Of a stretch of 64,000 nucleotides of DNA, positions 1 to 8,872 are shown one piece after another. Every line of letters starts with the position of its first letter. Positions within the stretch are counted from its first letter, which is position 1. The DNA comes from Hyphomicrobiales bacterium (GTDB lineage: Bacteria > Pseudomonadota > Alphaproteobacteria > Rhizobiales > JAJFHC01): assembly GCA_021775835.1 (NCBI GenBank), contig JAJFHC010000006.1, positions 1 through 64,000 of the forward strand, given 5' to 3'. The translations under genes were made by a program, and so were the position numbers. The notes beneath the pieces are model-generated. The model did not search any database. It was not told the origin of the DNA and saw only the letters and a program-made list of their open reading frames with translations.

Positions 1-1
1 G

Positions 2-1330
2 ATACGCGAAGGCGATCCGGGCATGGACCTGTGGGCCTTTGACGCCCGGCGTTTCGGCCCCCAGCATGCCCAGGGACGTTTTCTCGAAGAACGCGCGATT
101 GAGGCCTACGCGGCTTACTACAAGATCCGTTGGCCAGGCGAAGAGTCCACCTCCGGGCGGGGCCTGCGGCGCTCGGCTCTTTATGACCGTCTGAGACAGT
201 CTGGCGCCGTGTTCGGTTCCAAGTCGGGTTGGGAGCGCGCCAACTGGTTCGCCTCCGACGGGGCTGAAACCACCGACATTCCCAGTTTCGAGGGCCAGCC
301 CAACTGGTTTGATCCCGTAGCCGCAGAGTGCCGTGCGATCCGCAAAACTGCAGCACTCATCGATCAGAGTTCGTTCTCCAAGTTCGAGCTAACCGGCGCC
401 GGCGCCTTGCCGTTCCTTCAGCATCTGGCCGTCAACGATCTGTCCACCGGTCCCGGACACTGCACCTATACCCAGCTCTGCAACGGCCATGGCGGCATCG
501 AAGCCGATGTCACGATCATGCATGTGGATGATGAACGGTTCTTCGTCATTACCGGATCGGGATTTGGCGTACGCGACAGCGGCTGGATCAGGTCCCATAT
601 GCCGACAGACGGATCGGTAACTCTCAAGGAAATCACTTCACAGTTTGCCGTCTTGAACCTGTGTGGTCCCAATGCCAGGTCGATATTGGGCTCAGTGACG
701 GACAACGATGTATCCAATGAAGCGTTTCCATTCTTGAACATTCGCGAAATCGAGATCGGCAATGCCACAGCAATTGCCGCCCGGGTTGGCTATGTGGGTG
801 AGTTGGGATGGGAACTCTACATTCCTGTCGAGTATGCCGGTCACGTCTACGATACCCTCTGGGACGCCGGTCAGGATCATGGCATCACCAATGCAGGCTA
901 TCGCGCCATAGAGGCGTGCCGCCTGGAAAAGGGATACCTCTACTGGTCCGGAGACATCAGTCCCGATTACTCCCCCTACGAAGCCGGCCTGGGATTCTGC
1001 GTTGCTCTTGAAAAGGACGACTTCCTGGGCAAGCAGGCCCTCAGCAAAATCAAGACAGATGGAGTGTCCCAAAAACTGTGTGCATTCCGTGTCTCTGGCT
1101 TCGCCCCCTTCCATGGCGGCGAAACAATTCTCTACAAAGGCAAGACTGTGGGAACCACGACCAGCGCCGGATTCGGACACACTATTGTGGATACCCTCGC
1201 ATTTGGTTATCTGCCCATTGGACTTGCAACCGAAGATGAGTTTGAGATCGAGGCATTTGGTACCTTGTATCCAGCCGTCCGTGGACCGCGCTGTCTCTAT
1301 GATGCAAAAATGACCAAACTGAAAAGTTAG
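2..1330 (+). CDS. Dimethylglycine/sarcosine dehydrogenase-like flavoprotein, C-terminal part (5' end outside window)
   Basis: The frame is open from the first bases of the window, so the gene starts upstream and the ATG at 23 is internal. What is visible is the tail of the FAD domain (MDLWAFDARRFG) and then a full GcvT-type aminomethyltransferase fold: the segment near YDRLRQSGAVF, the core around DQSSFSKFELTG, and the C-terminal folate-binding barrel ending near GPRCLYDAKM. Proteins of this family oxidatively remove N-methyl groups from glycine derivatives and pass the one-carbon unit to tetrahydrofolate. The complete paralogue at 26707-29166 has the same arrangement, which supports the assignment. 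The choline-kinase-like gene follows after 14 bases, so the two are probably co-transcribed. The exact substrate cannot be read from this part. Confidence 0.9.
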   Translation: MREGDPGMDLWAFDARRFGPQHAQGRFLEERAIEAYAAYYKIRWPGEESTSGRGLRRSALYDRLRQSGAVFGSKSGWERANWFASDGAETTDIPSFEGQPNWFDPVAAECRAIRKTAALIDQSSFSKFELTGAGALPFLQHLAVNDLSTGPGHCTYTQLCNGHGGIEADVTIMHVDDERFFVITGSGFGVRDSGWIRSHMPTDGSVTLKEITSQFAVLNLCGPNARSILGSVTDNDVSNEAFPFLNIREIEIGNATAIAARVGYVGELGWELYIPVEYAGHVYDTLWDAGQDHGITNAGYRAIEACRLEKGYLYWSGDISPDYSPYEAGLGFCVALEKDDFLGKQALSKIKTDGVSQKLCAFRVSGFAPFHGGETILYKGKTVGTTTSAGFGHTIVDTLAFGYLPIGLATEDEFEIEAFGTLYPAVRGPRCLYDAKMTKLKS

Positions 1331-1344
1331 ACGGGGAGATCATC

Positions 1345-2277
1345 ATGACGGAAGATGCGACAGATCAGGCACGCGCAGCAATTGGAAGCCTCGAACAATT
1401 CGCTGGCAAGGACATTTCGAAGCTCGACGTCCAGCGCCTCGGCGGACTGACAAACCTGGTCTTCCGGGTGGCTTCCGATGATGAAGTGCATTGTCTGAGA
1501 TTGCCGGGGGCCGGTACCGAGGAGTACATCGACCGCGCCGTCGAGGCTCACAACGCCCGGGCCGCCGCCGCTGCCGGTGTGAGCCCTGAGGTCCTTCACG
1601 CGGACCCTGATACAGGCATCATGGTGAGTCGCTTTCTCGACGGTGCCATCACCATGTCTCCTGCTGAGTTTCGCCAGCGAAAGGGTTCGCCCGGTCGCGC
1701 GGCCGAGGCCATGAGAAAACTCCATACCAGCGGCCAGACCTTCAAGTTCCGGTTCGAACTGTTCGCGATGATTGACGACTATCTCAAGATTCTTGCCGGC
1801 AAGACTGTGGATTTCCCCGAAGGATACCACGAGGTCCTGAAAGAAGCAGAGATCGTCCGAAGTGCCATTGATGCCCATCCGGCCGATCTTGCGCCGTGCC
1901 ATTGCGACCCTCTCTGTGAAAATTTCCTCGATGACGGTACCCGCATGTGGATTGTCGACTGGGAGTATTCCGGGATGAACGATCCCTTGTGGGATCTGGG
2001 CGACTTGTCGGTCGAGGCCGGATTTGATGCCGACCAGGACCGCGAGATGATGACCGCCTACTTTTCGGGCAACCCCAGTGCTGCCCAGATGGGACGCATG
2101 ATCATCTACAAAGCCATGTGTGATCTCCTGTGGACATTGTGGGGCTTGATCCAGCACGCAAACGACAATCCCGTCGAGGATTTCTGGGCCTATTCGACCG
2201 GCCGTTTCGAACGCTGCAGGACACTCATGGCCGAATCCGAATTCAAAAAACACCTTGAAGCTATCCGCGAAGGGTAA
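1345..2277 (+). CDS. Choline/ethanolamine kinase-like phosphotransferase
   Basis: This 310-residue protein has the aminoglycoside phosphotransferase/choline kinase fold. A nucleotide-binding N-terminal lobe (LGGLTNLVFRV) is followed by the Brenner-type catalytic loop CHCDPLCENFL, where the Asp and Asn are the expected base and metal ligand, and by the metal-binding segment IVDWEYSGMNDPLWDLG. The IVDWEY-type motif is typical of bacterial LicA-like choline kinases rather than antibiotic kinases. It lies 14 bases after the dimethylglycine-dehydrogenase-like gene, so a role on choline-type or other methylated-amine substrates is likely. A GGGGA ribosome-binding sequence precedes the ATG. The substrate is inferred from family and context only. 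Confidence 0.85.
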   Translation: MTEDATDQARAAIGSLEQFAGKDISKLDVQRLGGLTNLVFRVASDDEVHCLRLPGAGTEEYIDRAVEAHNARAAAAAGVSPEVLHADPDTGIMVSRFLDGAITMSPAEFRQRKGSPGRAAEAMRKLHTSGQTFKFRFELFAMIDDYLKILAGKTVDFPEGYHEVLKEAEIVRSAIDAHPADLAPCHCDPLCENFLDDGTRMWIVDWEYSGMNDPLWDLGDLSVEAGFDADQDREMMTAYFSGNPSAAQMGRMIIYKAMCDLLWTLWGLIQHANDNPVEDFWAYSTGRFERCRTLMAESEFKKHLEAIREG

Positions 2278-2371
2278 CGTGCACGGATCTGCTTGACGAA
2301 GCCCGTCGATCTCTCTTTTCTTGCGGCAAGGACAAATCCAACTCCAAGACTACAGGGAAAGCTCCAGGTCC

Positions 2372-3400
2372 ATGAAAGCAGCAGTACTCGAAGAGCGTGG
2401 CAAGAACGGTTTGCGCGTTGGCGCGTTCAACGATCCCGTGCCCGGGCCGGGTGACGTCGTCATGCGCGTCCGCGCGGCGGCCATAAACCGTGTCGATCTT
2501 TACATGCGTGACAACGGTGCCGGCATTTCCCACGAACTGCCTCTGGTACTGGGTGTTGACGGTGCCGGTGAAGTCGTGGAGGCCCCACCAGGCTCTAATT
2601 TGAAATCTGGTGATCCCGTGATCCTCTATCCCATGGCCGCCTGCGGACAATGCCGGGCATGCCGGTCCGGTGACCAGCCCAATTGCGCAAAATTCGACAT
2701 CGCCGGCGAGACCCGCAACGGAACGTTTGCCGAATACATCGCCATGCCGGAAGCCTGCTTCTTTCAAAAGCCTGATGAGGTTTCCTGGCAGGCGGCGGCG
2801 GCCCTGCCCGTTGCCTATCTCACCGCCTGGCGCATGATGTTCGGCAAGCAGGCCCTCCTGCCCTCGGAAACCGTCCTGATCATGGGTGTCGGCGGCGGTG
2901 TATCTTCGGCATGTCTGCAGATGGCCAAGATGATCGGCGCGCGGGTCATCGTAACGTCATCCAGCAATACCAAACTGGACTGGGCCGCCGGACTGGGTGC
3001 GGATGCCGGCATCAATTACACGTCCGAAAAAGTCGCAAGGACGGTCATGGAGCTAACCGGTGGCACCGGCGTCGACATGGTCATAGACAATGTGGGCGAC
3101 GCCAGTTGGGGCGACAGTCTGCGTTCGTTGCGGCGCGGTGGCCGGATCGTGACCTGTGGCGCGACAACCGGCGGACACCCCTCTGCCGACATCCAGCGAC
3201 TGTTCGTCCGTCAGCTCTCGATCTACGGTTCGACCATGGGAAGTTTCGAAGAGTTTCGTCAACTCATTGATGTCGTCGCCCGGGGAAAAATTGCGCCGCT
3301 CGTTGAAAGATCATATGCGCTCGAAGATCTGCCAGACGGGTTTGACCGCATGGAACAAGGTGCACAGAGCGGCAAGCTGGTCGTGACAATCAGCCAGTAA
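2372..3400 (+). CDS. MDR-family NAD(P)H-dependent alcohol dehydrogenase/quinone oxidoreductase
   Basis: This 342-residue medium-chain dehydrogenase has the GroES-like N-terminal domain and a Rossmann domain with a glycine-rich loop (MGVGGGVSS). The structural zinc cysteines are present (CGQCRACRSGDQPNC), but the usual catalytic-zinc Cys near residue 40 is replaced (AAINRVDLY), as in quinone-oxidoreductase-type members. It may therefore not use a catalytic zinc. I chose the ATG at 2372 because AGGGAAAG lies just upstream; the longer in-frame reading from a TTG at 2321 adds 17 residues with no family match. It sits between the kinase gene and the AtzG/AtzE-like pair, probably in one catabolic operon. 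The substrate is unknown. Confidence 0.85.
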   Translation: MKAAVLEERGKNGLRVGAFNDPVPGPGDVVMRVRAAAINRVDLYMRDNGAGISHELPLVLGVDGAGEVVEAPPGSNLKSGDPVILYPMAACGQCRACRSGDQPNCAKFDIAGETRNGTFAEYIAMPEACFFQKPDEVSWQAAAALPVAYLTAWRMMFGKQALLPSETVLIMGVGGGVSSACLQMAKMIGARVIVTSSSNTKLDWAAGLGADAGINYTSEKVARTVMELTGGTGVDMVIDNVGDASWGDSLRSLRRGGRIVTCGATTGGHPSADIQRLFVRQLSIYGSTMGSFEEFRQLIDVVARGKIAPLVERSYALEDLPDGFDRMEQGAQSGKLVVTISQ

Positions 3401-3427
3401 TAGGCGAGTCATCAAAGGAACACCCGC

Positions 3428-3643
3428 ATGGACAAACTAACAAAAGAAACGCTCGTCGGTCTGACCGGACAACTGGCGTCTTCGCAATGGCACGATGGCG
3501 AAATCGACGAGCTTGTAAGCCCAAAACTCGGAATCATAACAGGCTTCCAGGACCTGCTGAACGAGCTTGAAGTTCTGCGCAAGATTGACCTCGAGTCAAT
3601 CGCTCCCGCACAGGGTGTCCAACCGCAGACCGACAGCGAATGA
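3428..3643 (+). CDS. AtzG/GatC-like small amidase partner subunit
   Basis: This is a 71-residue protein whose 3' end overlaps the start of the amidase by four bases (ATGA), a strong sign of translational coupling. It is mostly helical, with a GatC-like C-terminal pattern (GFQDLLNELEVLRKIDL, then a loop with SIAPA). Small GatC-like chains of this sort, known from AtzG of cyanuric-acid degradation, wrap around and stabilise their amidase partner (AtzE). The assignment rests on size, coupling to an AtzE-like amidase and the helix pattern; overall identity looks low. An AAAGGA sequence precedes the ATG. It is easy to miss because of its length. Confidence 0.75.
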   Translation: MDKLTKETLVGLTGQLASSQWHDGEIDELVSPKLGIITGFQDLLNELEVLRKIDLESIAPAQGVQPQTDSE

Positions 3644-5064
3644 CGGCAGAACTGATTGCGTTCCAGTCGATCGGCGATCTGGCGCGCCGCCTCGAGGGCA
3701 GACACATCTCCTGCCGCGAATTGACAGATTTGTTTCTTGATCGCGCAGAACGGCTCGACGGGCAGGCAAGAGCATATATAGAAATCACGGCCGACGCAGC
3801 GAGACAGGCAGCCGACAGGATTGACCAGTCATTGAGTGCTGAACGAGCCCAGGCACCGCTTTTGGGCATTCCTTTTGCCAGCAAGGATCTGATCGACGTG
3901 GAGGGCGTCGCGACCACGGCAGGCTCCGGCGTTCTTGAAGGCAACATCGCGAAGGCCAACGCTTTCCTTATCGACCGCATGTTCGATGCCGGCGCCATCA
4001 GTCTCGGCAAACTCAACCTGCACGAATTCGCCTATGGCGCCACCGGTGAAAACGAACGCTACGGCACGGCCGTGAATGCCCATGACACAACCAGACTTGC
4101 CGGCGGATCGAGCAGTGGCTCGGCCTCAGCTGTAGCCTTCGGTCTTGTACCGGCAGCCTTTGGCACGGACACCGGCGGATCGGTGCGGGCGCCCGCCGCT
4201 TTGAGTGGTCTTGTCGGTCTGAAGCCGACGCTGGGACGGATCTCCACCCGTGGCGTCATTCCCTTCGCCTGGAGCCTTGATCATGTGGGCACCCTCACCC
4301 GAACCGTCGCCGATGCCGCTCTGCTGTATCGGACCGTTGCGGGATTTGATCCTGACGATCCGTCATCCGCCGGTGAGGCAGTCGATTGCGATATACCAAC
4401 CGGGCACGAGGACCTGGCCGGGCTGCGGGTCGGCGTCCCTCGAAAATTCTATTTCGAGCACTGTGACAGCGAAATTCTCAAGGCTTGCGAACACGTATTG
4501 CGATTTCTCGAGGGTCGGGGCGCGCGCACATTCGACGTCGAACTCCCTGCCATGGATCACGCCAGAACCGTATCGCTAACCGTGCAGATGCCGGAGGCGC
4601 TCAGCTTCCACAGCCGGTATCTCGAAGAACGTGGCGACCTTTACGGCCAGGACTTCCGGGCAGGCCTAGCCCTTGGTCAATGCATCCTCGCCGAACACTA
4701 CGTCCGGGCAAAACGCTTCATGGCCGTTTACCGTCAACAGACCAACGCAGTGCTGCAGGATGTCGATGTTATGGTGACCCCGACGACGCCGATCATCGCG
4801 CCGAAGATCGGCACCGTCTCGGTCAATACGGAAGGTCTGGAGGAAGCCGCCGGCAATGCCATCACGCGCTTTACCACGTTCTTCAACATGACCGGCCATC
4901 CCGCCATTACCGTACCCGCCGGCATGCATTCCCAAGGCCTGCCCATGGGCGTGCAGGTTGTCGGGCGCTATTTCCGGGAAAACGACATCTTCAAGGTAGC
5001 CGCCGCGATCGAAGGCGACGACCGTTTTTCAGTACCGGTTCCCCATCAGGCTGGAGCAACTTAG
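3640..5064 (+). CDS. AtzE-like amidase-signature hydrolase
   Basis: This 474-residue amidase-signature enzyme carries the Lys of the Ser-cisSer-Lys triad in PFASKDLIDV and the Gly/Ser-rich signature GGSSSGSASAVA, followed by FGTDTGGSVRAPAALSGLVG, which supplies the nucleophilic Ser. The C-terminal NMTGHPAITVPAG block is also typical. Family members hydrolyse amide bonds in carboxybiuret, allophanate, indoleacetamide, aryl amides or glutamine in tRNA amidotransferases. Coupling to a GatC-like partner without a GatB gene argues for an AtzE-type catabolic amidase rather than GatA. A 269-base gap with a strong hairpin separates it from the next gene. Confidence 0.85.
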   Translation: MTAELIAFQSIGDLARRLEGRHISCRELTDLFLDRAERLDGQARAYIEITADAARQAADRIDQSLSAERAQAPLLGIPFASKDLIDVEGVATTAGSGVLEGNIAKANAFLIDRMFDAGAISLGKLNLHEFAYGATGENERYGTAVNAHDTTRLAGGSSSGSASAVAFGLVPAAFGTDTGGSVRAPAALSGLVGLKPTLGRISTRGVIPFAWSLDHVGTLTRTVADAALLYRTVAGFDPDDPSSAGEAVDCDIPTGHEDLAGLRVGVPRKFYFEHCDSEILKACEHVLRFLEGRGARTFDVELPAMDHARTVSLTVQMPEALSFHSRYLEERGDLYGQDFRAGLALGQCILAEHYVRAKRFMAVYRQQTNAVLQDVDVMVTPTTPIIAPKIGTVSVNTEGLEEAAGNAITRFTTFFNMTGHPAITVPAGMHSQGLPMGVQVVGRYFRENDIFKVAAAIEGDDRFSVPVPHQAGAT

Positions 5065-5213
5065 AGGCACGGACCGCCGACCGCCCGACCGTCATCGCCG
5101 TCCGGGAGAATGCAGGTTGGTTGTATTGAAGACCGGCCGGACGGATGCGAACAGTGTGCCACCTTCCACAAATGAAACAGGGTCTAACGGGCATTATTAT
5201 TTGTTTGATTTTT

Positions 5214-5250
5214 GCTTGTGCTGCAAGCCACGATGGCTTGTCGCACAGGC
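5214..5250 (+). other. Strong hairpin in the gap after the amidase gene
   Basis: Two nested arms, GCTTGTGC/GCACAGGC (one G-T pair) and CAAGCCA/TGGCTTG, enclose a three-base loop and are separated by a two-base internal loop. The downstream sequence ATCAATTTT is only mildly T-rich, so this may be a weak terminator for the amidase operon or a structured leader of the gene starting 84 bases later. The rest of the 5065-5333 gap holds no convincing gene. Confidence 0.45.
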
Positions 5251-5333
5251 ATCAATTTTGACGAATTGGCGACCGTGCATCCGCTGCGGGCGCCTCAAAC
5301 CACCACGAAACAAGTGACGAAGGGGATAGTATT

Positions 5334-6305
5334 ATGAAAGTCGGGTTTATCGGTCTTGGGAATGTTGGCGGCAAGCTTGCCGGATGCCTGTTGCGCAACG
5401 GATTTGATCTGACCGTCCGGGATCTCGATCCACAGGCGGCCCAGCCGTTTCTCGATCAGGGCGCAAAGTGGGCGGAAACGCCTAAGGAAATGGCCGAACA
5501 GGTCGATCTCATCATCACCTGCCTGCCAAGCCCCGCCGCCAGTGCCGCCGTCATGGAAGCCGATGACGGTATCCTGGCCGGTATCTCAGCGGGCAAGGTC
5601 TGGGCGGAGATGAGCACAACCGATCAGGAAGAAGTGACGCGGTTGGGCGGGCTCGTCCAGCAGGCTGGCGCCACCCCCATCGACTGTCCGGTTTCCGGCG
5701 GTTGCCACCGTGCGGCTACCGGCAACATATCGATCTTTGTTGGCGGCGACCGGGCAGCATTCGAAACCGCCCTGCCCGCCATCAAAGCCATGGGCAGGCG
5801 GATCCTGCATACCGGGGAACTGGGGTCGGCGTCGATCCTCAAGGTCGTCACAAACTACCTTTGCAGCGTCCATCTGGCGGCCCTGGGAGAGGCCATGATC
5901 ACGGCAAAGGCCGCCGGCATGGACCTCAATACCACCTTTGAAGCAATCCGCATTTCCTCAGGCAATTCGTTCGTCCACGAGACCGAAAGCCAGGTTATCC
6001 TCAACGGCAGCCGGGACATCAACTTCACGATGGATCTCGTCGTCAAGGATATGAGCCTGTTTCAGTCGGTCGCCGACCGCAACGACGTACCGCTCGAGAT
6101 CTCGCCGCTTGTGCTCGGGATCTTCAAGGACGGACAGGAACGCTTCGGGCCCCGGGAATGGTCGCCCAACATCGTGGCCAGACTGGAGGAAGCCTGCGGC
6201 GAGAAACTGCTGGCGCCGGGCTTCCCCGGCGAAATGGTTGATGACGAACCGGAAGAACCGGGCTACGAAATTGTTGTCAAAAGGGATGCACCTGCCGTAG
6301 CTTAA
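5334..6305 (+). CDS. NAD-dependent 3-hydroxyisobutyrate dehydrogenase-family oxidoreductase
   Basis: This 323-residue beta-hydroxyacid dehydrogenase has the N-terminal Rossmann signature GFIGLGNVGGKLA, the substrate-binding segment DCPVSGG, and the catalytic Lys in SILKVVTNYL, where the K-x3-N spacing matches the family. The C-terminal helical domain is present, followed by an extra acidic tail (EMVDDEPEEPGYE) beyond the usual end. Such enzymes oxidise 3-hydroxyisobutyrate, tartronate semialdehyde, sulfolactaldehyde or related acids. The ATG at 5334 follows AAGGGGATAG. It is followed after 44 bases by an unknown gene and a DUF3726 gene, and those three may form a unit. The substrate is not determinable. 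Confidence 0.85.
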   Translation: MKVGFIGLGNVGGKLAGCLLRNGFDLTVRDLDPQAAQPFLDQGAKWAETPKEMAEQVDLIITCLPSPAASAAVMEADDGILAGISAGKVWAEMSTTDQEEVTRLGGLVQQAGATPIDCPVSGGCHRAATGNISIFVGGDRAAFETALPAIKAMGRRILHTGELGSASILKVVTNYLCSVHLAALGEAMITAKAAGMDLNTTFEAIRISSGNSFVHETESQVILNGSRDINFTMDLVVKDMSLFQSVADRNDVPLEISPLVLGIFKDGQERFGPREWSPNIVARLEEACGEKLLAPGFPGEMVDDEPEEPGYEIVVKRDAPAVA

Positions 6306-6349
6306 CCTTGCGCGGGCACGATGCCCGCAACAAGGACAAGACGACATCC

Positions 6350-8080
6350 ATGGCAGCCACAATAGACGAAACAGACGACGCTCAATCGGTTCCCCTGCGT
6401 GCGCCCGAAACAGTGATGAAACTGGCCCGGATGGGATCATTTCATCAGACAAGACTGTCCTTCATGCGGGGCCTGATGCGGCGGCTCAAACGCGAGCGGT
6501 GGGCGTTTGCCCGCCCGGTGTGGAGGATTGATGACAAGGGTGTCGGTGTCGGCGTCTATTCGGCGGCCGGTCCGGAGCGGACCTACAGCCTGATCGCCTA
6601 CGCCAATGACCTGGACCCGGCCAAACGGTCCGACCGGGTCATCGCGGAAGAGTGGGACGCCACATTCACTCTGTTTGATGGTGTGCCTACGGAAGATGAC
6701 ATCGAGCGCCTGTCTCACCACGTGCCGAAACAGGAAGCCGGGCACATTTCCGGCAGCGAACTGTCGTTGTCGAGGGCCAACCGTTCCGTACGCCTGTTTG
6801 AGTATGTCAGAGACTGCCTGGCAAAGGGAGAACAGCCGGAAGCAGCCGAACTCGACAAGGTTGGCTACCTGATGCGAACGACCGCCGTTTACGGATCGGC
6901 CAAGTTCGGCGCTTGCGACCGCCGTTTCATTGCCGACCGGCCGGAGTTTCAGGCCCCGTTCCAGGCTGAGCTCCTGAGCGTATACCTGACAAGAGCTTTC
7001 ACGGTCGACATCGTCGAGCATATGGCAGAAGCCAAGGCACCGGAAACGGCCGTGAAACTCGATCCCGATCTTGGCCGCCGCCTTGGGGTCGGCAATTCCA
7101 CCGGCCTCGGCATGGCGCCCTTCATTGTCAATCATCCGGCCCTGTTGAACAACTGGATCGTTGCCCGGGAAACCGCGCTTGCCCGGGTACGGTCAATTCC
7201 TGAGACCAATGACGAAGTCGCACGTGCGTTTCGCACCTTCGTCGAGCGCCAGAAGCTGGGCGCATATCTCTGGTCGGTAGACCATGAGCGGCAGGCAGCC
7301 CGCATCAAGGAATTCCGCAAGGACATGGAGCGTCTGCATACCCATTGCCGGCTGCCCGAAACCTTGTCGGGATCGGCGCCCTGGGACCGACTGTTCTTGT
7401 GGGGGGAAGCAAACCTGTCGATGGAAGGTCAGGAATGCCTTGTCAGCCTGATGATCGAGCCCCACGGCGAATTCGTCGATGACCTGGTCGCAACCATGAG
7501 TACCGATGAGTCCGCCACATTCCGAATCAACGGTGCCATGAAGCTCAGAGCATTGTCGGAGATCGTTACCAGCCACTACCACGAGGCATTGCAGACCGAC
7601 TTCGACGACCCGGCCCAGACGGCCCGGTTCTGGTATGCCTCCGAGGAAAAGCTCGAGCCGCGGCTTGGCGAGCGCCACGAGGAGGATGGTGCCGAACGCG
7701 AGCACCCCTTGTGCACCTGGCGCAACGCCAAGGCGCTGGCAACAGATATAGCGACGTGGAGCGAGAGCGAAACCGGCAGCCTAGAGGACACCGTTGCCGA
7801 GTTCCTGCTGCGTCACCCCGAGCATCGCCAGGCCGTGCGCCGCGCCCAGATCGTCGACAAGTTTCCCTATGCCGAAATTCAGGACAATTTGATTTCCGAG
7901 GATATGCTGCCTATCGACCTGTTACGCTGCAAGCTGTCTTTCTTCGGGGCCAACAAGTTTGACCCCCGTTCCGATCGCTGGGTCAGGATCACCATGTATC
8001 AGCACACCCCGATGCCAAACGAACTGGCACAGTGGGATGCTGACGACTGGATTTACCCTCCACTGGACTCTGAGCAATGA
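6350..8080 (+). CDS. Conserved protein of unknown function, partner of DUF3726 gene
   Basis: I do not recognise a characterised family in this 576-residue protein. It has no signal peptide or membrane segment and seems cytoplasmic. It is rich in charged residues and Trp, with a distinctive glycine-rich segment GNSTGLGMAPFIVNHP near the middle (about residue 250) that looks like a conserved active or binding site. The start was set at the ATG at 6350, preceded by AAGGACAAG; an in-frame TTG at 6308 would add 14 residues. Its stop overlaps the DUF3726 gene by four bases, so the two products are probably made together and may form a complex. Position after the HIBADH-like gene suggests metabolism of a small acid, but this is only context. 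Confidence 0.7.
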   Translation: MAATIDETDDAQSVPLRAPETVMKLARMGSFHQTRLSFMRGLMRRLKRERWAFARPVWRIDDKGVGVGVYSAAGPERTYSLIAYANDLDPAKRSDRVIAEEWDATFTLFDGVPTEDDIERLSHHVPKQEAGHISGSELSLSRANRSVRLFEYVRDCLAKGEQPEAAELDKVGYLMRTTAVYGSAKFGACDRRFIADRPEFQAPFQAELLSVYLTRAFTVDIVEHMAEAKAPETAVKLDPDLGRRLGVGNSTGLGMAPFIVNHPALLNNWIVARETALARVRSIPETNDEVARAFRTFVERQKLGAYLWSVDHERQAARIKEFRKDMERLHTHCRLPETLSGSAPWDRLFLWGEANLSMEGQECLVSLMIEPHGEFVDDLVATMSTDESATFRINGAMKLRALSEIVTSHYHEALQTDFDDPAQTARFWYASEEKLEPRLGERHEEDGAEREHPLCTWRNAKALATDIATWSESETGSLEDTVAEFLLRHPEHRQAVRRAQIVDKFPYAEIQDNLISEDMLPIDLLRCKLSFFGANKFDPRSDRWVRITMYQHTPMPNELAQWDADDWIYPPLDSEQ

Positions 8081-8718
8081 GTGACTTTGCAATCGGTGCG
8101 ATTGAGTCGCTGGTGTTCAAGGCCTATCGCGGCGCCGGCATGAGTTGGGGACTTGCCGAAGAGGCCGGTCAGGCCGCCGGCTGGTTGGCCATGCACGACC
8201 TGCCGGGAACCGAAGCCTTTGCCGGTCTAGTGAGCGACCTGGACGAGGTCCCTTACGACGACGTGGCGCCCCAGATCGACAAGTCGACATGGAACGCCAA
8301 GGAGAAGCCTCTCTGTCCGGTTATCGCCGGTGTCGCCTATTGCGACATGCTTCCCGCGGAGCCAATTGTCCTGTCGTCCCTGGCTTATCCGCTGATCCTC
8401 GCCCCCTTTGTCGCCGTTGCATCAAGGTTGCAATTGCAGTCGTTGCAGATCGCCTGGTCTTCCGTGTTCATCACATGCACGCCGGACGGCATTGACTGCT
8501 CTTCCGACACGGCGGGCCTGTTGAGCCCGCTGGCGTCAGACGTGTCCATCTCACCCTGCGGATTTCCATCGAACCCCAGAACGGCAGCTAAGCGCCGTGG
8601 TACGATCGATCCGGAAGCACGGGAAATCCTGGAACGGTTTGCCCACCGTACCTATGTCCCGGCAAGCGAAGCGTCCAGGTTAAGCGGCGCCGGCGCAGGT
8701 CTTACGGACAACGACTGA
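8077..8718 (+). CDS. DUF3726-like protein
   Basis: This 213-residue protein resembles DUF3726 (opening with IESLVFKAYRGAGMSWGLAEEAG), an uncharacterised alphaproteobacterial family. It has no signal peptide. The middle contains a hydrophobic stretch (LSSLAYPLILAPFVAVASRL) that could be a buried helix rather than a membrane span. The C-terminal part ends with an Arg/Ser-rich region (RFAHRTYVPASEASR). The start codon overlaps the end of the preceding unknown gene by four bases, so a shared function is likely. Downstream is the convergent LysR gene, 154 bases away. No enzymatic motif is visible. Confidence 0.75.
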   Translation: MSDFAIGAIESLVFKAYRGAGMSWGLAEEAGQAAGWLAMHDLPGTEAFAGLVSDLDEVPYDDVAPQIDKSTWNAKEKPLCPVIAGVAYCDMLPAEPIVLSSLAYPLILAPFVAVASRLQLQSLQIAWSSVFITCTPDGIDCSSDTAGLLSPLASDVSISPCGFPSNPRTAAKRRGTIDPEAREILERFAHRTYVPASEASRLSGAGAGLTDND

Positions 8719-8872
8719 GAAAAACTTCTTTCGAGATGGAATGCTTCGAATTCTGTCACCCTTGGCCGCGCGAGCGTGGTCGAGGGCCCACTCGACAACG
8801 CAACAACTTGATGCAAATGTGATTGGGTCCTCGGTCTCTGCAGAAACCAAGGACGACAGGATTGAGAGGTAT

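Noticed and set aside
1327..2253. A 308-codon open frame antisense to the choline-kinase-like gene
   Set aside because: It mirrors the kinase gene, has no family resemblance or ribosome-binding site, and the plus strand has clear catalytic motifs. Similar long antisense frames (38487-39548, 63003-63974, 60468-61382) were rejected for the same reason.
8775..8800. Inverted repeat around GTCGAGGGCCCACTCGAC between convergent genes as a terminator
   Set aside because: A 10-base stem with a mismatch but no T-run on either strand; it may be chance in GC-rich sequence.
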